From: Psococerastis gibbosa
Lineage: Eukaryota > Arthropoda > Insecta > Psocodea > Psocidae
Length of the DNA: 64,000 nt
Direction: 5' to 3'
NCBI GenBank assembly: GCA_963971405.1
Contig: OZ020484.1
Coordinates: forward strand, 10,912,001-10,976,000
Shown in pieces: positions 57,201 through 64,000 of this stretch. Position numbers and translations under genes: made by a program. How positions within the stretch are numbered: the stretch's first letter is position 1; the number at the start of each line of letters is the position of its first letter. The notes below the pieces were generated by a model. It saw only the letters and a program-made list of their open reading frames with translations. It did no database searches and was not told the origin of the DNA.

Positions 57201-60200
57201 GACTGGTTGTCTGTAACTAGAGTTCGTGGAAACCCATATGACGTAAATAGTTGATCAAATATTTTGATAACTGTAGAAGAGTTCATATCAGGTACGATGT
57301 AAATTTCGGGCCACTTTGAATGAGCGTCAACCACAATAAGATATATCAATTTACCGTATGTTGCGAAATCCGCGTGTATTCTCTCCCAAGGCGCCATAGG
57401 GTATTCCCAGTAATGAGTCTTGGCAGATAGCGGTTTGCCCTTATGCAGAACGCACGCAGAACACTCCCGTCCCAAACGTTCTATGTCATGATCTACGCTT
57501 GGCCAGAATACGTGGCTGCGGGCCAGAGCCTTCATTTTAACTATGCCCAGATGGCCCTCATGTAGTTCTGCTAAAACACTTTTGCGAAATTTTGGAGGTA
57601 TATAAGTGCGAAGACCTCTAAGTACACAACCATTTTGTAAGGTATATATTCCTTCGTGGCTTCCCATATTCACTCCTTCGCGAAGTTTCTGTATAAGTTC
57701 ACTGCCATAGGGGTCACGAGCTGTTTCTCTCGCTAATTCCTTTCCTGATAGTGGTAATAATGTAATATTATTTACGTGTATTTCGTCAGTATAATCTGGT
57801 TCTTCCTGTTTTAGATCTTGTGACGTTTGTGGAAGGCGTGATAAGAAATCTGCATTTCCATGCTCTTCCGATTTCCTATATTTAATTTCAAAATTAAATT
57901 CTTGTAAGAAAAGTGCATAGTGCAACAATCGGGTAGCTGTCAATGGTGGCAACTTTTTTCGTTGTTTCCCGAATATGTACAAAAGCGGTAAGTGATCCGT
58001 GATAAGAGTAAACCGTCTTCCTATCAAGTATGGATGCAGCTTCTCTACTGCCCACTTGATTGCATAAGCTTCTTTATCTATTTGTGAATAGTTCATTTGC
58101 GATTTATTAAAAGCTTTGTGAATGTATGTAATAGGCCGTTCCAATCCGTCATCGAATAAATGGCTAAGGGTTGCTCCAGCCCCTGTAGGGCTAGCATCGG
58201 TGCTTAGGACGACGGGCCGGTTCAAATCGTAAGGTACGAGTACTCTGTCTGACGTAATTTCGTCCTTTAATGTTTTGAAAGCTTTTGAACAAACATCCGA
58301 CCATAAAAACGTTTTATTTTTCTGTAATAACTCGTACAATGGTGCGGCGATGGTAGCCATCTTAGGAAAGAATTTGGAGTAGTAGGAAATCATCCCCAAA
58401 AATGTACGTAGGGCTGACACGTTCGTAGGTGTGGGTAACGCCCTGATAGGTGCTAGGCGTTCCGGTAGTGGACGTATTCCTTCCGATGAGACCTCAAATC
58501 CTAAATAGGGTACGGTTTTACTATAAAATATGCTTTTGTCTGCATTAATTTTTAACCCGTACGACTGAAGTCTTTCTAGTAGAAGGCGTAACCGTTCTGT
58601 CATGGTTTTGTTATCTGGAGCGGCAATCAACAAATCGTCAAAATATACTGCCAAATTAGAAAGTCCGTGCGTAACTTTCTCTATAAATTTAGTCCACAAT
58701 ACTGGAGCGGCTGCTAGGCCAAACATGAGACGCTTAGGCCTGAATAATCCTTTATGTGTATTTATTGTAAGTATAGCCGATGTACTTTCATCGACTGGTA
58801 GACAGAGGTAAGCTTTGCGGATGTCAATTTTGCTAAATATCTTCCCGTTCTTTACTGTAGAGAGTAAATCTTCCACACGGGGAATAGGGTACGTTGGAAT
58901 CACTGTATTTGGATTTACCGTTTTTGAATAATCAGCACAAATGCGAATCGCGCCCTTTTTCTGTATAGGCACTATGGGTGTTGCCCAGGTACTCGATTCT
59001 ACCGGTTCTAGTATACCGTCTTGCACTAGCTTATTTAATTCTGCTTCAATTCTATCTTTCAATGCGTAAGGTACTGGACGATGTTTACAAAACACTGGTG
59101 TCACATCTTGTTTCATAGTAATCGATACAGTTTCTTCAGTCTTCCCTATCCCGTCACTAAAGACGTCCGGGAATTCTGTGGTTAATGTATAGTATTCATT
59201 AATATGGTTTACGCTAGGACAATTATAAATTCCCAATTGTTTTAGCCATCCTCGGCCCATGAGTGGTTCATTGTCACCTTTTACCACAAATGCAGGCAGT
59301 AACTGTGTTTGCCTGTTGTAAGTTACTGACACTTTAACCAAGCCCAACGGATGAATGACCTTGGCGTTTTCTGTATCAGAGTATGGTTTGAAGACTTCTG
59401 TACACGGTTCCAAACCTGGAGGTTTTGGTAATGCTTTGTATACATTTTCGGACAAGAAAGTAACGGGCGTTCCTGTGTCTAATTCAAATGAAATTGGTTT
59501 TCCTTGTAGGAATACTGTAGTACACCAGGGTGCATCTTTATCAGATATTTTATGCACATTGCTAGATGTTTTCTTCTTTTGGAAGCAAACCTTTTCTACG
59601 TGCCCCTGGCGTCTGCAAAAACTACACGTTAGCTTTTCTTTGCTGCGACAATCTGAATATACGTGATTTCCTTTGCCGCAGGCCAGACAAATAGGCTTTT
59701 TCCATGTCTGTTGCTGCTTAGGGTTGTAACTAGGGTTGTTTTCCTGTTTACCCCTTTTTGGTTTATCTGTATACCTGTTTAGCTTCTGTATTGGTGGCAT
59801 TGGGGCCAATAATTTTGCTGCCGATTCTTCTGCACGTTCAATAGAAATAGCCACTTTGTATAATTCATCTAGTGTAGAAGTATCCGGTTCAACAAATAAG
59901 CGATCTAAAATTGAACGACTACGTATGCCGGCTACGAAAATATCTTTCAGAATTTCGTCCAAAACTGTGTTGGAATAACCGCATGGGATCGCTACAGCCC
60001 TTAAAGATGCCATAAAATCTGGGATGGACTCTCCTTCATGTTGTTTTCGTGAACACAATGCATGCCTACTGGGTATGCGTAATGGTGTCGGCTTTAAATG
60101 TCCCAGCAATTTATCCTTAATCTGCTTAAAGGTAGCCTTGTCAAAGTCAGTAGGAAAAAGTAGGTTTTGAGCCAACTGATACATGTTAGGCGGTAGTTGT

Positions 60201-62426
60201 GCTAAAAATGCAGCTTTAGTTTTATCTGCACTGTAATTGTAAGCCGTAGTAAGCCCTTCAAATTGTGCACAATAATTTCCGAAGTTATCACCTTCATTAA
60301 ATTTAGGTAAACTTGGTGTACTTCCCTGATTTGGTTTGACGTGTGTTTGCTGTGTAGCCAGCGCGGTGATAGCGTCTGCCATGGGTTGCTGTTGTCCCGC
60401 AAGTGCTGCAATAGCATCAGACATTTTCTTCAATGCCTGTGTTACCAAGGGATCCATCTCGTGTGTGTTGATGAATATTGACTACGAACAAACTAACGAG
60501 CACTCACGGTAAAAACTGCGTAAATTCGAAAAACTGCGCCAAATGTTATGTATTTGCAATCGTATTTTATGGATGTTTCTACCATTTATTCGGATTAGTC
60601 GCGATATAAATTAACTCACCGAAAGTGGTCATTGTTTACTTTTCTATCCATTGCAATCATGGCTGATTGCACTTGTCAGAACTAGTATGATGCGTGACAT
60701 CTTCTGCTATTTACAATAATATGTACATGACAGTTTACCAGTGGATAAAATAAATACCGGTATTATAAACGTCCCGATTAGGCTGCAGAACTACGTACGA
60801 GTAGACTGGCTATCACGTCATACCTCCTTATATGCACTGCACTTGTATTTTTCCACCCAAACAAATAGTTTCGGCAGTTAGGTGGGGGAACCAAAAGTAA
60901 ATATTTATTCTATGATCCAATAGCATAATTTTTATAGGAAACCTAGTTGCATCATTCATTAACTATATCCTGTAAATTGTGCCATTGTGAATATATTGAA
61001 TTGGAATTTACCTACAACAGGTGCATCAGCTGTGGACGCTTTGGCGAATGGGTACCGAGTCATCCTTATAGACGACTGTTGTCGCGGCGTTGATTTAAAA
61101 GACATAGAAAAAACCAAAAACACTGTCATGATGAACAACGGTGTTATAGTCCACTCGTCCAAGGTATGTGCACCCATTACCATACCTCTACGTACACATG
61201 GTGGGGGTATTCTTACTGTATTTTACCTATCTGCGTGGACAGTGGCGGATGAACTTTTGTGCCATTTGAGGAGGCCCTGTTGTGCCTCTTTGGGGACCTT
61301 TTTGTGTGGAGGTCCTGAAGCCCAGAGTTGTTTATAATGTTTTGTCAAGGTATTTTAGAGAAAAGGAAATCTCAGGAACTTCTGGTAAATTATTTGCCTT
61401 GAAAAAAAAGGGGCCATTCTACATTTTCCAAACTGTCATTTGTAAGATTGGCTTTACCAAAATAGGAAAACTGAAAGTGAAAACCCAAAGAAGGGACATT
61501 TACTTTTTATCATATGTAGTGTTTACTATGAACACATCCTTCAATTTTCTGATGTTTTTCTTGTTCTCCCTATTCACCCAACTTGGCAGGTGAATCGGGA
61601 CAGTAAAAAAACATTTTAAAAAATTGTCCAAATTCTAAAAGTTGCTTACTTTCCCTATGTCAACGTTAAGTACAGGAACTGACTCATAATTCTGACCATT
61701 AAAAACGAAATAATTCAATAAACACTACTTCAATTTTGTTGGTTAAGTTGAAAATTGTCTCTTCACCCGTTTTTACGGTACGCGACAAAATAATATTTAA
61801 AATTCTACGTGTGTTAAAAAATTTGAGACAAACTGGCCATAAGGCGCACATTCCATTGACCGGCTAGGGCTATTTCCAAAAACGGTGACGTGGTAGCAGA
61901 CATTCAAGACTTAGGTAGCGTTTCCACCGACCTCGCATTGCAGATTGCAAATGACATTGACGGAAATGTTTGTTTTTCTTTTTATAGAAATCTATTAAAA
62001 CGTTTGTAACATATCCCATGAAGCCATTTTTTAATTTTAGTTTGCTTGTTTGTGATTTTACTGTATGATCATTGATCAATTTTAACTATGGCATAGAGGA
62101 AAATAAACATTTCCGTCAATTCTGCAATGCGAGGTCGGTGGAAACGCTACCTAAGTCTTGAGTGTCTGCTACCACGTCACCGTTTTTGGAAATAGCCCTA
62201 GCCGGTCAATGGAATGGCCACCTAAAATAAATGTCATCATTTTTATTTACTTCATAAACCACAGAAGAAAAAAAACAATAATCAAAACTAGGACGAATCT
62301 AACTGCTATGTCGATACAAGTTAACTGGTGTCATCAATCATTTTTCCACAGATAAAAGCAATGGTGGAGGGGCGAGATCGCAGGCCCGAGCTCGGCTACA
62401 AACTAGCCATGGAACTCAAGGGTTAA
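42296..62426 (+). CDS. Naam: Nicotinamidase with two EF-hand loops
   Basis: Seven exons: 42296-42411, 45218-45404, 50010-50249, 54600-54728, 55625-55793, 61021-61163, 62352-62426 (stop TAA), 352 residues, similar to insect Naam. The enzyme deamidates nicotinamide to nicotinate in the NAD salvage route, which vertebrates lack. The isochorismatase-like domain starts near residue 105. The nucleophile system is Asp113 (IIDVQNDF), Lys234 (YKG) and Cys279 (GLAYDVCV). Metal ligands are Asp158 and His160 (DWHPPDH) and His209 (LWPRHC). The N-terminal 100 residues hold two canonical EF-hand loops, DKDGDGVLDEKE (36-47) and DRNQDGFICKDE (79-90), suggesting calcium binding. There is no signal peptide, so it is probably cytosolic. 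All splice sites are GT-AG. The introns are large and full of transposons; intron 5 holds an intact Gypsy element. Confidence 0.95.
43010..43250 (-). mobile_element. Possible LINE C-terminal fragment in Naam intron 1
   Basis: Minus-strand translation contains QWFGHIQRIKTGSRRN, resembling the RWxGHxxRM motif of LINE polyproteins. A short inverted pair, CTAGCCTCCGGGTGAT and ATCACCCGAAGGCTAG, surrounds it. No target duplication. The rest of intron 1 (42412-45217) shows no gene. Confidence 0.4.
44999..45105 (+). mobile_element. Inverted pair of tRNA-like SINE heads
   Basis: A forward tRNA-like head has GCGGTCCAGCGGTTA as A box and GGGCTCGAATCCCGCC as B box. Just before it lies the reverse complement of the B-box part, GGCGGGATTCTAACCCACGA. 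A run of T follows. It ends about 110 bp before Naam exon 2. The head is related to the one at 25612-25695. Confidence 0.65.
45405..48951. other. First part of Naam intron 2
   Basis: About 3.5 kb with no recognisable exon, RNA gene or transposon. TAGGCCTA palindromes occur near 45918 and 46948. Nothing else can be supported. Confidence 0.5.
48952..49690. repeat. Dispersed repeat family J, copy 2, with TCTG microsatellite
   Basis: It matches 15893-16570 in order. Near 49044-49085 it carries a run of TCTG/TGTC units (ACGAAATGTCTGTCTGTATG...), shorter in copy 1. Confidence 0.75.
50265..51243. repeat. MITE family B, copy 2, expanded by a 317-bp tandem duplication
   Basis: TTA lies on each side (50262-50264 and 51244-51246). 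The ends are GGCGCGGTTTCCA and TGGAAACCCCGCC. AGGGCTAAATACAAATACGG occurs at 50288, 50605 and 50922, a 317-bp period with two nearly identical full units. Further arm fragments follow to 51243. The left end is 15 bp after Naam exon 3. Confidence 0.88.
51247..51650. repeat. Foldback MITE family D, copy 6, the best preserved
   Basis: The ends AGAGGACATGCTACGTAGAA and TTCTACGTAGCATGTCCTCT are perfect complements. It directly abuts the family B element through shared TTAA. Confidence 0.88.
51680..51860 (+). repeat. Family G single arm, diverged
   Basis: ACTTCTTCAGTCGCCTCACT and GAGTTACGACCAGG match the family. Another short trace lies near 52212-52265. Confidence 0.5.
51940..52115. repeat. MITE family E, short form
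   Basis: TGATCATGGCGATTATAATA at the left, AATGGAAAGTGCTAGTCAAA inside and TTTTAACCCCAGG toward the right match the family. Confidence 0.7.
52299..52480 (+). mobile_element. tRNA-headed SINE
   Basis: The head has GATTAGTGGTACGGACTC and a decayed B box (GGTACGAGTCC). The body GGCATGTAAAGCAGGCGGTC and tail CGCTAGGTTGGCTTAGTAAT match 24105-24292 in the opposite orientation. It is followed by an (ATT)n run. Confidence 0.8.
52481..54167. other. Later part of Naam intron 3
   Basis: No gene or clear element. A short palindromic stretch with CCTAGGCCTAACACAAGAGC lies near 53510-53560. Confidence 0.4.
54168..54255 (-). mobile_element. Fragment of Penelope-like element terminal repeat
   Basis: It is the reverse complement of the right arm and tail at 5650-5742, with GGCTTTCACGGCC and AGTAGAATCCGGGCTGATGG. 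No target duplication is visible. Confidence 0.75.
55127..55430. repeat. Repeat family N, copy 2
   Basis: It matches 35410-35710 over about 300 bp with few changes. Its ends AGGTTC and GAACCT are inverted. It lies in Naam intron 4. Just upstream, 54945-55125 has two diverged units opening with GTAAGATGGCCA. Confidence 0.75.
56215..56411 (-). repeat. 3' LTR of the Gypsy element
   Basis: 197 bp. It is about 8 bp longer than the 5' LTR because GCATGGCTGATT-type words are duplicated. Confidence 0.9.
56423..60457 (-). CDS. Gag-Pol polyprotein of the Gypsy-type element
   Basis: One uninterrupted frame of 1344 codons, starting at ATG 60457. Order: a gag-like region of about 240 residues; two zinc knuckles (CLACGKGNHVYSDC, then CSFCRRQGHVEKVC) near 258-291; an aspartic protease with ELDTGTP near 326; reverse transcriptase with the VYFDDLLI catalytic pair; RNase H with STDASPTGAGA and ITDHLPL; an integrase with an HxxxC..C zinc site (CSACVLHKGK), HADFATYG and GLAERM for the DDE core. 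A basic, proline-rich tail follows. No frame change separates gag and pol. All key motifs are intact, so this copy may be able to move. The fused gag-pol layout resembles invertebrate Gypsy elements often annotated as K02A2.6-like. It is transcribed against Naam. Confidence 0.93.
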   Translation of the reverse strand: MDPLVTQALKKMSDAIAALAGQQQPMADAITALATQQTHVKPNQGSTPSLPKFNEGDNFGNYCAQFEGLTTAYNYSADKTKAAFLAQLPPNMYQLAQNLLFPTDFDKATFKQIKDKLLGHLKPTPLRIPSRHALCSRKQHEGESIPDFMASLRAVAIPCGYSNTVLDEILKDIFVAGIRSRSILDRLFVEPDTSTLDELYKVAISIERAEESAAKLLAPMPPIQKLNRYTDKPKRGKQENNPSYNPKQQQTWKKPICLACGKGNHVYSDCRSKEKLTCSFCRRQGHVEKVCFQKKKTSSNVHKISDKDAPWCTTVFLQGKPISFELDTGTPVTFLSENVYKALPKPPGLEPCTEVFKPYSDTENAKVIHPLGLVKVSVTYNRQTQLLPAFVVKGDNEPLMGRGWLKQLGIYNCPSVNHINEYYTLTTEFPDVFSDGIGKTEETVSITMKQDVTPVFCKHRPVPYALKDRIEAELNKLVQDGILEPVESSTWATPIVPIQKKGAIRICADYSKTVNPNTVIPTYPIPRVEDLLSTVKNGKIFSKIDIRKAYLCLPVDESTSAILTINTHKGLFRPKRLMFGLAAAPVLWTKFIEKVTHGLSNLAVYFDDLLIAAPDNKTMTERLRLLLERLQSYGLKINADKSIFYSKTVPYLGFEVSSEGIRPLPERLAPIRALPTPTNVSALRTFLGMISYYSKFFPKMATIAAPLYELLQKNKTFLWSDVCSKAFKTLKDEITSDRVLVPYDLNRPVVLSTDASPTGAGATLSHLFDDGLERPITYIHKAFNKSQMNYSQIDKEAYAIKWAVEKLHPYLIGRRFTLITDHLPLLYIFGKQRKKLPPLTATRLLHYALFLQEFNFEIKYRKSEEHGNADFLSRLPQTSQDLKQEEPDYTDEIHVNNITLLPLSGKELARETARDPYGSELIQKLREGVNMGSHEGIYTLQNGCVLRGLRTYIPPKFRKSVLAELHEGHLGIVKMKALARSHVFWPSVDHDIERLGRECSACVLHKGKPLSAKTHYWEYPMAPWERIHADFATYGKLIYLIVVDAHSKWPEIYIVPDMNSSTVIKIFDQLFTSYGFPRTLVTDNQSSLVSRELNIYLQKHGIKHLTIQPYHAATNGLAERMVYSMKQCLRILQYGSGTPTAKLQSFLLSYRRAPHSTTGASPSLLFIKRELRTNLSIGPELPPKIEARREVMFEDPVLQEGESVAVRSFTNPLHKWKQGVVIARDGQLQYTVMVDGELHRKHVEHIRRTGGGSLMTPQLRQQVPIPLTQTPPIQLDRQSLPLDESTPHREPTPRRELETTQVSPQREVATPSTPQRPPRTPEDDDVPLAIRRPRRERRPYHRLA
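60534..60541 (-). other. Primer binding site of the Gypsy element
   Basis: TGGCGCAG, two bases inside the 5' LTR, matches the 3' end expected for tRNA-Ser priming in several Gypsy elements. Confidence 0.6.
60544..60732 (-). repeat. 5' LTR of the Gypsy element
   Basis: 189 bp, nearly identical to the 3' LTR. It should hold the promoter, but no TATA box was assigned. Confidence 0.9.
61843..62222. repeat. MITE family B, copy 3 (TAA target duplication)
   Basis: TAA lies on each side (61840-61842 and 62223-62225). The ends are GGCGCACATTCCA and TGGAATGGCCACC. The arms hold GCTAGGGCTATTTCCAAAAA and CGGTGACGTGGTAGCAGACA. It ends 129 bp before the last Naam exon. The rest of intron 6 (61164-61842) has no supported feature. 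Confidence 0.87.
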
Positions 62427-64000
62427 GCCGGCTTTACTACTGCTTCATTGCCAGATCATCTTGCTACCAAAGTGCTTTATTTACAAAGTCGATGTCATAG
62501 CTTTTCATTAGTTGGTAGATAATGTTCCTATAGTATTAGACTTATATCAGTATTGTCGCACCCAAGCAAACGACACTATTATTGTTATTTACCCATTCGA
62601 CGTAAGCGAAAATTCACGCTAAGAAAATATCAGTTTTTATACTCAATTACGCCCAGCGGAGTTTTATTTACCATGACTGCAGAAGCACAGGTGAAATGTA
62701 TACAATGATGTTGTCCAATGCGTGTGCCTATAGGCCCTTGTACTTCTACTAGTAGTGTCACAAATTAGAACTATAATAAGCCGTACAGAGTGCCTTCTTC
62801 ATCTAATTGTTTAGCTTCAATGTGACCTGTTTCCTTACTGAGTTGCAAGAGCCAAGAATACATCCATGTACTTACTACTTATGCAGCTTACCCGATAGCA
62901 GTACTCTTCACTTTATCGCACCACTTTAGCTTGTTTTAGATTGTTTGGCAGGGCTTGGTCACTACCTTTTCGGTACCAGTCAATTAAAATACAGTAAGGT
63001 ACTTGTGAATGACTCTTTGCGTTTAGCTACTTTAAATTCTGCTCGGTTGCAACAACTTGGTTATGATTGGAACTCGACACTGTTAGCCTAGCTACAGTTT
63101 ATCGGATTCTCTTCGAACGTAGCCTAAGTGAACTAATGGTAACTACTTAGGAAACACTATATGCATATGCGTTTTGTAACCTTTATAGGGTTTTGAAGGT
63201 CTAATCATCTAATGGCATAGTGCTCAGTAACCACAGATTTATTAGTGCTTACTTAAACAGATCTCAGGCATAATTTTACGCCCTAAGTACCATTGTCTTA
63301 ATGGTAAGTGTTTGCAATTGGTTATTTTAGTAAGTATGAAATGGTTTAGGACTGTTTTGTAAAAGAAAATGTTAGCAATAAAAGTTGATTGAAAATAAGT
63401 TTTATTAATAAACCCGGTCCGTAAACATTAAATAACTTCTATCCGCTGTTTTAAAAATGCATTTTATGAAGAAAAACTTTCAAACAACTCGAAATGAAGT
63501 TTCAAGGGAAATCATAGCATAGATAATTTGTCTTAATCCACGATGCTCAGATGCCCTTCTTTACACTTTCATCGTCGTCGGTAAGTTATACATGTATATG
63601 TTATTTAAAACATTGGCGTCATATATGTTATATGGACTGATTACCATATATAGGGTGTTCAGCCCAACGGCGACAAACATCCGCGGCGAACAAAAATCAC
63701 CCACGTATTAGGTGGCTTATTCCACTTGTCAATTTTCCGTCAATAATTGATGAGATTGTGTTTTTAGTCTATGTCATTGTCCATTTTAACTTCCGCATAT
63801 TAAAATTGATCAATGATCAAAAAGTAAAAATATGCATTCCAAAAAACTAATAATTAAAATGGCGTCGTCTCGAGATCAGAAATAATTGAGGGGCTTGGTT
63901 ACAAACGTGGCCAAATCCATTTTTTCAAAAAATTGGGTTTTGATCCGACCTTGCAGAAAATTTTAATGTCCACCTGCACGTTGTAAAATAAAGTGACAAA
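62427..64000. other. Naam 3' region and downstream DNA
   Basis: AATAAA at 63377-63382 is a candidate poly(A) site about 950 bp after the Naam stop. From about 63705 a family B-like left end begins (TTATTCCACTTGTC, then CCGTCAATAATTG and TTAAAATTGATCAATGATCA). It runs to or past the window edge. No other gene is seen. Confidence 0.45.

Larger units (their letters stand above)
56215..60732 (-). mobile_element. Gypsy-type LTR retrotransposon, structurally complete
   Basis: It is flanked by a 5-bp duplication GTTTA (56210-56214 and 60733-60737). The LTRs are 56215-56411 and 60544-60732; both read TGTCATG...CATAACA on the minus strand. A primer site TGGCGCAG lies two bases inside the 5' LTR (60534-60541), as in elements primed by tRNA-Ser. 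A purine tract, AAGAGGGGAGGGA, precedes the 3' LTR. Between them is one long intact ORF and no env-like gene. The LTRs differ by two substitutions that I can see plus a short tandem duplication, so the insertion is recent. Confidence 0.93.
56104..60785. repeat. Short family E MITE split by the Gypsy insertion
   Basis: The left piece, 56104-56214, has GGCGTTTATAATACCGGGGT; the right piece, 60733-60785, has TACCGGTATTATAAACGTCC. These are inverted ends of one element now separated by the retrotransposon. Confidence 0.75.

Noticed and set aside
56440-59978. Several plus-strand frames in the Gypsy region
   Set aside because: All lie opposite the intact gag-pol frame and have no features of their own.

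Overview
The window is nuclear DNA of an arthropod; I cannot name the species. All its genes are split by GT-AG introns, and they include two CLIP-domain serine proteases and an EF-hand nicotinamidase of the Naam type, combinations typical of arthropods. The DNA is AT-rich, and introns and intergenic DNA are packed with mobile elements. Gene models were built by hand by joining exons whose splice sites, reading phases and family motifs agree. No RNA evidence was available.

Layout. (1) 1-8325, plus: the 3' part of a 13-finger C2H2 zinc-finger gene, nine exons in view. (2) 10903-13117, minus: a three-exon gene for the small replication protein A subunit (RPA3). (3) 14637-26733 and 28278-35945, plus: two tandem CLIP-domain serine proteases with the same exon plan. 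The second has a TATA box plus initiator 30 bp apart, a GC-AG intron, and one acceptor that reads AA instead of AG. (4) 36517-41906, minus: a second zinc-finger gene. It shares a 389-bp divergent promoter region with (5) 42296-62426, plus: a seven-exon nicotinamidase gene with two EF-hand loops ahead of the hydrolase domain.

Mobile DNA. A Gypsy-type LTR retrotransposon with one intact 1344-codon ORF (56215-60732) lies in intron 5 of the nicotinamidase gene, inside an older foldback element. Penelope-like remnants occur at three sites, two with target duplications. LINE 3' fragments occur at 6.3, 12.7, 32-33 and possibly 43 kb; the one at 32-33 kb is flanked by a direct repeat of about 133 bp. 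tRNA-headed SINEs and many foldback MITEs fill much of the rest. Three MITE families (called A, B and C here) share GGCG-type termini and 3-bp TTA/TAA target duplications. Other dispersed families are called D, E, G, J, K, L, M and N; these letters are mine.

The host genes are not one pathway. RPA3 acts in DNA replication and repair, the CLIP proteases in extracellular proteolytic cascades, Naam in NAD salvage, and the zinc-finger proteins probably in transcription. I found no new multi-gene system. The most notable signals are the damaged acceptor in the second protease, the 133-bp duplication around the LINE, the Penelope inverted-repeat structures, the layered MITE insertions close to splice sites, and a strong excess of the palindrome TAGGCCTA.
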